The notes under the pieces are model-generated. The model searched no databases. It saw only the letters and a program-made list of their open reading frames with translations, and was not told the DNA's origin. 64,000 bases of DNA, taken from the NCBI GenBank assembly GCA_964036295.1, contig OZ038465.1:186001-250000 (forward strand). Reading direction: 5' to 3'. Both the position numbers and the translations under genes were made by a program. Below, one piece after another: positions 25,192-37,340 of this stretch; the first letter of the stretch is position 1, and each line of letters starts with the position of its first letter. This stretch comes from Plumapathes pennacea (Eukaryota; Cnidaria; Anthozoa; Antipatharia; Myriopathidae).

Positions 25192-28100
25192 TACTATGAA
25201 TATGGTACCTTTGTCATATTTCAGACTTTTAGTGTCCGGCTAAAAGCCATGTTGGGCCTTACCTGTTTATGTGTCACAAGGCCACAATACCAAATGCAGT
25301 TCTGTTTATTTTGCAGATAACTGAACATGCTTTTGTGCCAAATTTTGTTGAAGTCTTACAAGAGCAGCTGGTGAGATGGCAGTGGGACAACTGTGAAGTG
25401 TCTTATACTTTACAAGAAGTAGAGTAAGTTCAATGAAGTATTATTCTCAAGGAAACAGGAACAGCACAGCTTTTTACATGCCTGTCTCTACTTGTGTTCA
25501 GGTACTGCTTCAAACATGGAGGACTTGTTCCCATAGCAACCTGGTCAGTATATAATAATTATACTCTAGTAGTAATCAGAGATTAGTCAGGTGCATTTGA
25601 CTTCTCTTTGCTTGGAGTTGTTTTTGTTCTAAAATGCTTTTCCCTATAACGATCTCCAAAAGTTCGTGGGTTTCGTCTGAAATCGGAAGTGAGCAGCGCA
25701 AAGACCGTGCGGTCCGGGTTTCTTTCGTTCTTTTTATTTTATTTTAATTCTTTGAAGATCTATGAAAATTGTAAGACATGGTCAAATGTGATTTATACCT
25801 TTGTCGGAAGAGTTGCACACGAGAGTTTCACAAATCGACCATCCTGTGGCTTGCGATTGAATCACCGTGATACCTATGTCTCCACAAAGCCGTATATTTC
25901 TTCCAGATAAGTATCTGGAACATCAGTAAAGTGTCGGTTGCATATTGAGTATATTTTCATCAACGTAGAAACTGAAATATGGCAATCACGAGTCGAGTTA
26001 CATTTTTCTGTGGATTTCTTGCTGTCATGCTGCCCTTATTATCCAGATATTGGCTTCTTTTACTGAAAAGTAGGTGTCTTTGCCTTGATAGATCTCAGTG
26101 TGATCATTCAGAGCCACTCGTGCGACACAGAGCGCTATAGTAATTATTCAAAATGGCGCAGATTTTGCACATCGCCCGACTGACCGTCCACCCACCCAAA
26201 AACTCTCGATTCTTTGCGCTGGCTGAAAGCATGTGACAGGTATCCCATCGACCCCATGGAACCCACACCAGTTGAGATTAGGGTTACATTCTCCTTCGTC
26301 GAATGCAATAATTGCATTATTGTAATTATTGTAATTGTAATTATTACCTAAATATTTTCTATAAATAATTATATAAATAATTATATAATTATTATACACT
26401 GTTCAATGTTTAACAAAAAGATTGGGCTTGATATTGGTTGCTTCCCCTGACCTGCATTCACCTGAAACTAATGTATAGTTAAAGTTGCTTTTACATTTTG
26501 TGTGACCTGCGATCTATTAAAACACATGGGGAGCCAAGAACTGCACTTCCAAGTAGTTTTGAACCACCTTTCCAGGTGTTCATAGATCTGGCTGTATAAA
26601 ATGAATTAAAGCCTTATAACCCGAACCCTAACCACTTCCTTTCATCTAAAATGCTATTTTAGCCATTGAAATCAGCACATGCTATTTTGTACTGATGCGA
26701 GAAAGGACTGTAAAATGAAGTCCAAAATTCTCCATCCTTTGTGTGTGGTGAATTTTTCTACACACTATGTCTGTGTATTTGTACTTGCAGCTTTAAAGTA
26801 ACAGAAACTTCTGGAACATATGAGAAAATATTTAGGTAAGGAAGCAAAACAGAGGAAACAGGTTTTCCATTTTCATGTTGGTACATGTGCGTATCACAAT
26901 GCATGTTATAATATTATTACTTTGAAACATTGTTAGAGGAACATACATTGATTTTTTGCAGAGATAAACATAAAAGCTATGAATAAAGTGTACTGAACAG
27001 CCTACAGATAAATGGTACTGTTGATATACGAGTATAACTGAGAACCAAAGCATTATTATTTACAGATTATGATCGTTTCATGTTGGGACTCTATGGACTA
27101 TAACCTGGTTTACATAACAGACCCTTCTTGTTTACGATCTATTTTCATGTGTTAGAAGCTCCAACCAAAAAAGAACGTATATACTTACTCTACTTTAAAT
27201 AGTTAAAATTTTGCCATCGGCAGTATTATTTAGATTCCATTGTGCCCATTCTGATGCAAAATCCTCCTTTGGACAATTATTATTTGTGCAAGCATTAGGG
27301 AATGCTATGAATCTAACTAGTCTCTTTTTTTGGACTGCCAACTGTGATAGATAGCACTGACTTTGTGTCGTTGGTTGACCCTTTTCAGGAAAACTGGTCT
27401 GTACTACTTTCTTGCTGAAGGCACTAAATGTGGACAAAGCTTGCACCATCTCTCTGTCATCAAAGTCTTGCAGAGACACAGGTAAGTCCTACAGAATAAT
27501 ATGTTCTAAGAACAAGAGATATATGTGTACTAAATTGCTTGTTATTGATGTTTTAGAAGCAAGGGTTGTAGTAGCAATACTTAGCTAGTACGTAGTGTAA
27601 CAGCAGTAGCAGTAGTACTACTACTACTAAGTAGAAGATTGTTTGTTGTTCGTGTCAGGGAGTTCCATGTGCAGTTGACGGATAATGGTGGTATTGAACC
27701 AACTTTTATCAAAGCTCACGTGAAGGATCGAGTGTGGCTTGATTGCTCTACTTACAAGGTATTATAATGGTGCTTGTAATAATAATGGTGATTATATTGC
27801 TGGTGACAATACTAATATTTACTGCAATAGCGACATTAATATTTTTATTTCTACCCTTCCTCTGTGATTGGCTGACAGAAAACCGACAAGCTCGACACTG
27901 TTTTACTACGAACTGAAAGTGGCTCTACTGTGGTAAGTAGTGGCCTTAGAACTGTTGCAAAGTACAGTAAATATTCACACAACATTGATAATTTGTAGTG
28001 CATGTATACAGCATATTCATATTTGCTGATGTTCATTTACAGGTTTCCAGTGCTCTCTCCAGTCCATCACAATCTAGGTGAGCTGCTTGCTAGAAGATGA

Positions 28101-31100
28101 GATCAAGCAGCAGTGCTGCAAGCAATGTCAGTTTCACATTTAATTATCTGTCCACAGAATTGATACAACTGTGAAATATTTAACATTTTATTCTATAGAC
28201 ATGAGTGTTTTACTGGAAAATATACCGTGCGTAAAATCCATACGAAACTACATCCGGGACCCGAGTGTCGTATTTTCCATATCCTCACTAGTGAGGATAT
28301 CGTTGGCATCATTTTCCGCTTTTGCACGGTTGTTTGTGCAATTTCTCGTAAAACACTCGTGTCTAATATAATAAAAAGAAAATTACACGGCGGCTTGAAG
28401 ATATGGATTTTATTTTCTCGTGGTAAAAACAATATTTTACTCACTCGCGAAGCGCTCGTTCGTAAAATATTGTTCTTACCACTCGAAAATAAAATTCATA
28501 TCTTCGCGCCGCCGCGTAATATCCTCTATTTATTAAATATTAAACATAATATTTAATATTTAATATTTAACATACTTGTGAAACTTACAGCCGGGATGGG
28601 TATTTACATGGAGGTAAACAAACACACTGGCCAAGCAGGTGAAGAAAGGAACAAAAGAGTGCGAAAAAGTGTAGTCTGTGTAAACAATCCAAAGACTTCA
28701 GTTTCTTGTCATACAAGAATTTGGTTAACGCGGGTCCTGACCCTAACACTACTTCCAAGTGCTGCCCCTCCCCCTCCCCGTAAGAAGAAACATTCGAAGT
28801 ATTCTCAGAAAATAATACACGACCGCGTATCTTCACGGACATGTTTGTGTGACAGTTATGTGTCATGAGTGACGCAACCACAGTTTAACCTGACTGTGCC
28901 CTATGTGACATCTGTGACAGATTCTCATTTTTATTGTGTGACAGTTATGTGTCCTGAGTGATGCAACCACAGTTTAACCTGACTGTGATGTATGTGACAT
29001 CTGTGACAGGTTCTTATTTTTATTGTGTGACAGGTGTGTATCTCTGGTGTCCCACTGCTTCACTGAGCCAGGAATCTATTTCTACACATACAAGTTTACT
29101 GACTCGACATCAAGGCGAGGCTGCGTAATGGTGACTCCCAGGAGCAGGGAACACGTCATAGAGATGACGAAAGATGGCGTCAACCCAGGCAAGTGTCTTA
29201 CAAGTTTGGTTTTGGTATTAAGACGATGCTATGGAAAACACGATGTTCTGTTATTTAGCAGTGATGTTTATGTGATGGAAGAAGTTTCATGCTGAAAACA
29301 TATTAGTTACTCTGTTCCTACACCTCTTGGTTTGAAGGACTATGTGATGTAATACACGTGTTGGTTTGAAGGACTATGTGATGTTACAATCTTGGTTCGA
29401 AGGACTATGTGATGTTACACGTGTTGGTTTGCAGGTTTGGGTTGTGTTGCCACAGGTGATCGGGTCTGGTGGACTGACAACTCAAATGCCCCTATGTTCT
29501 GTCTGACAGAGGTACGGCGCCTTTCACTGATTTTTACCCTCAACTGTGTTTAGTATAATCTCGCAACAGGCCCTGCAGCTGCTTCCGGAGTCCACTGAGT
29601 CATAGACAAGGCTCTCGCTAGCGGGACATTATATCAACTAAAGAAGGCATCGAAAGTTTAAAATATTGGTTCCTTTTAAGGTCAAAATTAGCTTTTAGTA
29701 CCTCTTGAGGGTGAAAACAAAAGGTCCGGTTCGGTCCGCAACAAAATGCTGTTTCAGGAGATTGGCAAATGTTTGCCGCAAATTAAACATTTTGTCGGGA
29801 ATTGGGAAACACGAAAAATTTACTGGGAAACCAAAAATAATATTGGGACATCACAGAACATATTCAGGACATCTGGGAGGCTTTTCCTTCTGGCTGAATG
29901 TGGTTGAAAAAGAAATTCATGCAGCGAAAACTTCTAAAGTTTTCGGAAGGCCGTTCTTTCCTTTTCCATAGGAGAAATTGGAGGCACCACTCCTGTATTT
30001 ACGAAATGTCCGGTACACAGATGCAATGGTTGCGATAAGACATTTTATTAATCGTTAGGATGTTCTATTGAAAGCCGCTTTGTATTCTTTAGAAGGAAGG
30101 AAATGACATTTTAGTTAGACAAATTTCAAAAATCTTCCGCTCACAAATTACTCATTATTAGTTTTTGACGCAGTGGGCCAGGCTTTCAGTGAGCCGCACC
30201 CTCGGAGGATGATAGTCAACTGACCCAGTTTTCGAGAAGGACTAATCTTTACGACTATAGCAGTTAATTGTATCACTAAACTGGCAAAATGTGCGGTTTT
30301 GCAAAAAGTTGGTTTGAACGTTTACATTTGTTCAAAATAACCCTCAAAATGCACGAAATGGTGTTCAGAGAATCTAGATTTTAAAATCTTGCGGGGGCGC
30401 AGTCTGTTTATCCGGATAAGGCCTGGGATTAGGGCCCTGGATTCTGTACCGTAGTTCTCACCGCTAAAGTAGGTAGTGATGTCTTTTGGCAGAATTTACT
30501 GTCATAAATTATCTTGCTACGGACACAGAAGTTTCTATGATTGTTTGTGAGGTTTTTCATATTCGATTATTTTTGCTATAGAGCCCCAGGTTCCTCGTAG
30601 TCAGAGTTGTGTTCAAAGTTGATTGAACATTCTGCATGGAAGAAGACTGCACCACATTATACGCTCTCCATAGTACACTGCCTTATCATAAATAGCTATT
30701 TTGAAATCAACAGGATACTCGCACATCGGCCTCTCCAGAAATGCCGGTCAGGAGAAATTTCAGCCATTTACAAGGTATCTGTCGTTTGCGCAAGCCTATT
30801 ATATATTATTTGCTAAAGAGAAAGTTGCCGCAATTATCTGTCAAAGAATATTATCTCCGAAATTACGGTTCGAATCGTTATCAAGTGTGCGTTCGCCGTA
30901 ATATTTCTTTGTTTTGGACCTTCACGATAGCTGCAGTAAACTCGTTTTAGGTTGTCCATGTTTGAGGCATCTGGACAAACAGGAGCAGGTCAGACAAGTG
31001 GGACTCATGACATGTATGTTTGACAATACTGGATTGTACACATACCGCGTGCACAACGGGAGTCAAGAGGAACAGACTTCTATGGACATGATCAGCTCCG

Positions 31101-31123
31101 TCGTAGTGCAGTCGACTGGACGA
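21787..31123 (+). CDS. Giant gene exons 1-15: N-terminus and cupredoxin-like domains 1-4
   Basis: Exons: 21787-21865, 21984-22051, 23632-23691, 24143-24261, 24391-24457, 25317-25423, 25502-25543, 26791-26835, 27389-27481, 27659-27758, 27879-27932, 28043-28077, 29034-29188, 29435-29511, 30951-31123. Each domain repeats the same plan: a start like VCVSENGFTPWKVSVAVGQ, a W-x-W strand (VYWEW, VRWQWD, VWLDC, VWWTD), and a final F-x-x-x-G-[L/I]-Y-x-[F/Y] strand (FGQAGLYYF, RKTGLYYF, TEPGIYFY, DNTGLYTY). That is a plastocyanin-type Greek-key signature, but the C-x-n-H-x-n-M copper ligand loop is absent, so copper binding is unlikely. The intron after exon 13 starts GC (AG|GCAAGT). Exon 14 ends in phase 0 while exon 15 reads in phase 1, so this join is not resolved. 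Confidence 0.82.
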
Positions 31124-34100
31124 GTGAGTGGTGGCGTTGTATTTCGGTTTGGGTTAGGTTAGGAAAGAGTCTCCTGGCAGTGTTTTCGCATAACAACCTA
31201 CTACATTGTTGTAACCTTATTAGGTCCGTAGGTCAGTATTTTAATTTAATGTTAACCCACAGGAGGTGTTTACTTACAACCTTTATACGACCCAATATTT
31301 ATGGTGTATTTTGGTTAGTATGTATTTCCTTATTATTGAACATGACCACACAAACTGTTTACGTATGTTGTTGTTCAACAGCCTTACTCTACTGTCAGCC
31401 TAACATTTTAGGTATAAAACATCTGCCACGGGCTTGGCGCATACGAGTATTGTATGTCTGGTTTTCACATGGCTCAACGGGTTAGACTGCGAACAGTTCC
31501 AGACCGTACTACGGGGGCCCAGGCTTGTGCGCATAAGAGTATAGCGGGCGGAAATTGGGGCGAGACAGGGAGAGGAAAAGGAGGGCGGGACTGTTCGCAG
31601 TCTAAATATGGACAATGATTGTTTTCTTTCCCGCGTGGCGCGCTCAACTTTGCGGCAAGAAACATCTTGAAGAGCTAAACATCTCTTTGTTATTCTTCGA
31701 AGCATCATACTGTCTGCGTCACGGACGAGGGCTTCTCTCCCAAGATACTGAACGTTCGGCCAGGAGACCAGGTGTGGTGGTACTGGGACAAGACGGAACG
31801 CTTACATGACATCACACAGGTGAAATAACTTGTAACCCAGCTGGGGCGGAGCCAGCATTTCCTGAGAGGGGGTTCGAGCGCCAAAGGCGCAACTCACTAG
31901 GGAGGTCCGGATGCTACCCCTGAACAGTTTGAAATCTACAATCCCGGTCAAAAGTGTTGGGACACTTAGCAACTAATCTGATAGATATGACATTTTGACC
32001 CTTCCCCCCCCCCCCCCCCCCCCCCCCATACAGTGTTGAATTAGTGTGCTCAAAGTGCACTCCCTTTATGCAACATTGTATGGGGGAGGGTTAACTTTCG
32101 GAAAATGAGCCGCTTTCATTGTTGAAAAGAGGGTAATGTTGAGAAATAGGTTTTTTTAGTGTCCCACATACTTTTGACCAGCACTTTCAAAACCGCACTT
32201 GTTGTCAGTTTAGTGGTAATAAGGTATCAGGAGACGTTTAGGTGAAAAATTTTCCAAAAAAATATTTTTTCTGTATTGTGATGTATTTCAATATATCTGC
32301 CCGAATTTGTTGTCCTTTTTCGATTTTCTGTTTTATTCCGCGAGAAATTGGCTCAAGCGCTTGTCGCGGTCTGTCATCGAGATATCACGTGACATCTGGC
32401 AAAACACAAATATTGCGTGTGTGATTTGGCATGGCGAAACCACGAAGAAAATTACTGTTTGTTGAGCGAATAAACAGCCGAAATAAGACGTCTTGGGCTA
32501 GATTACACGACGCTGCTTTACATCAAAGTGAACCAAAGTGACATCTGGCTGACAGATGAGCTGCTTTTGTCACAAACACCGCCGGGGCGCCGAAAATCTT
32601 CAGGCGCGATTTTCTCCTGTATAGACCGATATGTTAACCGTCAAAGAGTATCAACTAGGTGTTGATGAGGGTAATGCATTCTTCGCTCTGACGAAGGGCT
32701 AGCGCTCGAAACGTCAGCTATTGTCTCTTTTACGGCGTTCCATTACCCTCATCAACACCTAGTTGATACTTCAGTTTGTCTTCCGCCGCGCCGACGCAGT
32801 CAACCTAGTTCTCTTAAGAGCTGGTATTACATTGTTTGTCAAAGAGTATCTTCGATTTTCTGTTTTCGCTTTAGAACCCGAATAATTTCATTTGCCGTAA
32901 AAACTTTCCCCAAAAAGCACATCGCCCGTCTTCGACTTTAGATATTTTTCGAACCAAACAAAATATCGAAAATCAGACACACTTTTTCAGATCAACATAT
33001 CTGAAGTACAAAAATACTATCGGCTCAGTAGTCCGACAAATCTATGATGACTTGGGGCCATGTTAATTTGCATAACAACCCCTAAAACTCTTATATTCCT
33101 GAATTTGTGTTTATTAAGCTACAAAAAAACACTAGCTTCGTGGAGTTTATTTGTATTGAGCGCGCGCTATCACGGGGTCCGGGAGCATGCTGCCCCGGAA
33201 GATTTTTGACATTTCGGTCTCCAAAATGTCATTTCCTGCCGTCTAGAAAATGAAAAGCGGCTTTCAATAGAACATCCCAACGATTAAGATGTTCGTTACA
33301 TGTCTTATCACAACCATTGCATCTATGTACTGGACATTTCGTTAATAAAGGAGTGCTGCCTCGATATATCGTATAGAACAAGACAGGCCTGTGGCCAGTG
33401 CGCTTGTGGCGTCATTAGTGCAATGAAAAGAGACACGCGGGGTCCCGGGAGAGGAACTTTTGTCGTGCGTTTATATGCAAAAGATATTATAGCTGAGTCA
33501 GTTTTTGCACATGACGGATCCAAGAGCTCCCTTTATTTTTCTTGCCCTCTTTTCTTCTAATTTCGGTCAAACAGATATTCACGAAGAAGTGTTTTATAAT
33601 AATTGAGAGAAAATAATTATCGAAGGCCCCGTAGGAATATTGTTCGTTTGCAACAACCCAGTTTTCATAAGCTCCCGACTCATGCCGGGTATGATGTTTC
33701 ATACGGAATAATATTTTCAGTGAGTGATTTGCTTTTGCCTTGCGTGATCGTTTTTGCCGGGAGCATTTTGAACTTGCTTTCCGATGCACGTGACAGTACT
33801 GGTGTGACGCTTGCTATATAACCTGGCGACTTTGTTGAGTGAATTTTCAAGCTGACATGTTTTGTGGAGGAACTGTGTTTTCATTTTGTAATGGGATTGA
33901 CTGGGGAATACCCGACATCTTAAGTAGCTGTAAGACAGCGTAATAGCCTTATCTCATGTTGGAATGCTTTTAGAACATGATGCCTGGTATCATTTTTGGC
34001 TATCTGTAGTGCCAACATCTCATAAAACTGGTGACTGACACCTTTCAACACTGGAGTTCTCGTCTTGACACTGCCGGGTTGTAATTAAAACGAAGACCCT

Positions 34101-37100
34101 GAAAACGAAGAGCGAATGATTGTATGAGTGTTGTAATGATATGTTTATAGTTTAATCAGGTTTCATTTAAACAAGGTGTCAAAAGCCAAGTTCTCTATAC
34201 TGTGTGATATAGTTCTGGTGAGAAATTGGAAGTCTCCCGGAAGTTCCGCTCTTGTCCTTGCTTTCCATTTTAGTAACTTAAAAACAAGCTCCATTTTAAA
34301 GCTTGTGTTATCCACAAGCAAAAAGGGAAAGAATGGTTCTCACGCCGATTGCGCGACCCCTCCGTTAACGTTGGTAGTTTAAGCTGCATGATAAAATGGT
34401 TACCTGATAATTAACTTTTTTTGCTGTCTTTTTACTCACGAGTGAGCCAGAGAAAGGGAGTTCTATCGAACAACCCGAACACCCAACAACCCACCCCCGT
34501 CCCCCCCCCCCCCCCCACAGCCCAGAGAACATTGGTATATATATAAAAGGGAATGGGGGGGGGGGGGGGGGGTGGTGGGTTAGAAATGATTCCGTCATTC
34601 GGAATACAGTTGAAGCTTCCGTAAGCGAACATCCAGCAGAAAAAGTGTCCGAAACTGGCCGCTTACGAAAATCTGTAAATACAGATTTTGGCCAAGCGAG
34701 TTTCGTGCAGGCGAAATATTGTCTAATAAAGAAGCTGTATTTACTGATAGCGATTTGTATATCCTTCACTGTTGTGCACAGTTTTACTGAAATTGCTCCG
34801 TTTTCTCCTCAGGTCACTCATCAGGGCACATTAATTGAAGGGGGGTTTGTGAGTGGTACTCCGTCGCGTGGTCCCACGGCCTGTACACGGGTGTTTTGTC
34901 AGCTAGGCGTGTACTATTTCGCCAGGTGGGGCCGAAAAGATCCAGTGATTTCCCGGGGAAGGGACTCCCAAATAAAAAAGGACAGGGATGCTCGTCGTAC
35001 CTCTTAGAAGTCAAAATCACGGGTTTTGGTACCGCTTAACATCAAACGCTGACATTTTTATGTGACGTGGTACCGTTTAGGGGTTTTAGGTCTTAGGTCT
35101 TAGGTGATATACTCCCAAACTAATACTAGAAGTTTGTGCAATAATTCGTGCAACGATAAAGTGTTGTATAGCCTAGATTAGTGCAGTGCGGGTGCAGTTT
35201 TTAAAACAGGATAAAACGATAAAAGTGCTATATACAAATAAATAGGCTAAAATGACAAAATGGATAGGGAGGAATGACTACAGTCTCCTCAGGTAAGAGG
35301 GAGGCTTCATAGAAGCTAGAGCTGGTCTCGCTAACAGTTCGAAATTTGCTACTGTCGGGTCGAGTGTCAGTCATTTTTATGTGAGGGTACCCCCCCGGAA
35401 GTGACCCCAAGTGTACCTACTATGAAAGCTTTTGTTTTGCTCTGTCATTTTTGTCGCAACTTTGCGCTAAAATCAGTGACTTCCACAGTGTTAACCATCC
35501 ATCAACTGGCTGTGGTATAAGTCTAGTTTTGCTGTTCACATTTGCTCTCCACGCAGTCGACGAGAACTGGATCAGTTTATTTGCCTGAATTCAATATGAA
35601 TTGTTTCTTTTCAGCTCTGCTTTGCCAAGTGTTTTTGGAGCAGTTGTTGTAATCGCGGACTCTCAGGTACGTGTAAACTAGTGGTTTGTGGGTGTACTGG
35701 CTTTACTACTTGTAGTACTACTTACTACTTGTACTTTTACTTGTAATTTGAATGCAAATTCAAATATATCACAGGTACACAAGTTATCTGTGGGTGACAT
35801 CACTCCAGATCCACTTGTGATTAACTCCGCCGACTGTGTATGCTGGATATGGCCAAACAAAAAACAATACGCCATCCAAGAAATACCTACGAGTGGCGAG
35901 ATAGTCGGCACATCGAAGAGTCTAGCTCCTACGGATAGCAGGTGTGGATATCTTGATTAAAACGACAGACAGGCAGTAGATTATTGGTTGACATAACGAG
36001 AACACCAATAGAACAGACGGAGATCTGTTAATTACGTTCGGAGTATCTATTTTTCTTCTTCAGGCGAGCCTTTGCAAGGGTCTTCCACAAGCCTGGTGTT
36101 CACCATTTTATGTGTACAGCGTACATCTTTCATGAAGAAGAGGTACAGCATACTAGAAATACGATAATCGCAGACACCCCCTCGCTCTGCCATTGATGGG
36201 ACTTTTACTTTGGTACTCCCAACAAGAGTAACCTTTGCTTTACCGAAATGTTTTTTTCTCTCAATCTAACTCAATCTTTTCTTCGAAGTCAAGTTGCGTG
36301 ACGTCGGCACGTCAAATTAATTCATACAGTCTGCCAAGCACGTTCTCAAATATTAATACTCAAATTTTGAAGTTGGTCGGCCGTCGTAGTACGGAAAAAA
36401 GGAACACTGATTTTCCAATTTTGAATTTATAGGCAGTACAATTCAATAGGCTTCCTGTGTGATTTGTTTTTACTCTGGACTGCATGCTCCAAACTCAAGC
36501 ACGCATATTTAATGAGTTCGAATTGTTTTGTATGTGAACCCGCTCAAATTCTCCCAGAATCAAAGCAAAACTTGAACGGTTTACTTCAAATTATGCATGG
36601 GCTTCAAACCTAGTCATACTTCTAAGGGCTTGTGAACGATTCTCGCTGCAATCACCGCATGTCAGATTACAGCATTTGTTACAGTTTTAGTCTTGAAAGA
36701 AAAAATAAAACCTCTGACTAAATCATTCAAGACTCCAAATTCCGATTGCTCTGGGCGAATACGGCAGCCGAAACTGGCGACAGAAGCGTATGAAAACAAT
36801 ACTTCGATGGAAAATGATCAGCATACAGATTCTAATACATTCTTGAAGTGATCGAGTTACAAGATACGGGTAGAATATATTTGTCACGGTGGTTGTTCGA
36901 TTTCCACTGACTAACCTTTGTTGCTTGTCCTTTCTGAATAAGTATCTGAGTTTAACACAAAACGGCGTCTGAAGCTCCCGATTTTCTTTCAAGCGCTCCC
37001 CTTTGCGGAGCCGTTTCTTCGGCACGCTTCCGTTCATGATGCTGTCGGTTGTAACATGTTTGTCGTCTTTTCTCTAGACGTATTTGGCGCTGTTCGATCG

Positions 37101-37307
37101 TTTTATGATTTCGCCTTGCCCGTGCCTGTTCCCTTCTCTTTTGAAGACGAGCTTCGCGAGACCGTTCTGTTTCAAGTTTTCCAGTTTTCAAATTCATTTT
37201 CGTGAAACCAGTTACGTACAATTGTTGCGTCTTTTAGAAACACTGGCGGAGACGCTAATCGATGATTATTACGTCATTGCCTTAGGCACCTGGCCTAAAA
37301 AGTTGTA

Positions 37308-37340
<33 letters not shown>

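Noticed and set aside
24940..25320. Open frame with poly-Tyr and poly-Ile tracts
   Set aside because: Spans the (ATT)n microsatellite and runs into the real exon 6 in a different context.
29705..29971. 88-codon plus-strand ORF in intron 14
   Set aside because: No recognisable motif and adjacent to dispersed repeat S; likely non-coding repeat DNA.
30591..30640. Candidate exon after an acceptor at 30,590 to fill the exon 14/15 gap
   Set aside because: The in-phase frame meets TGA after 14 codons and no donor gives the 3n+1 length needed to restore the phase.
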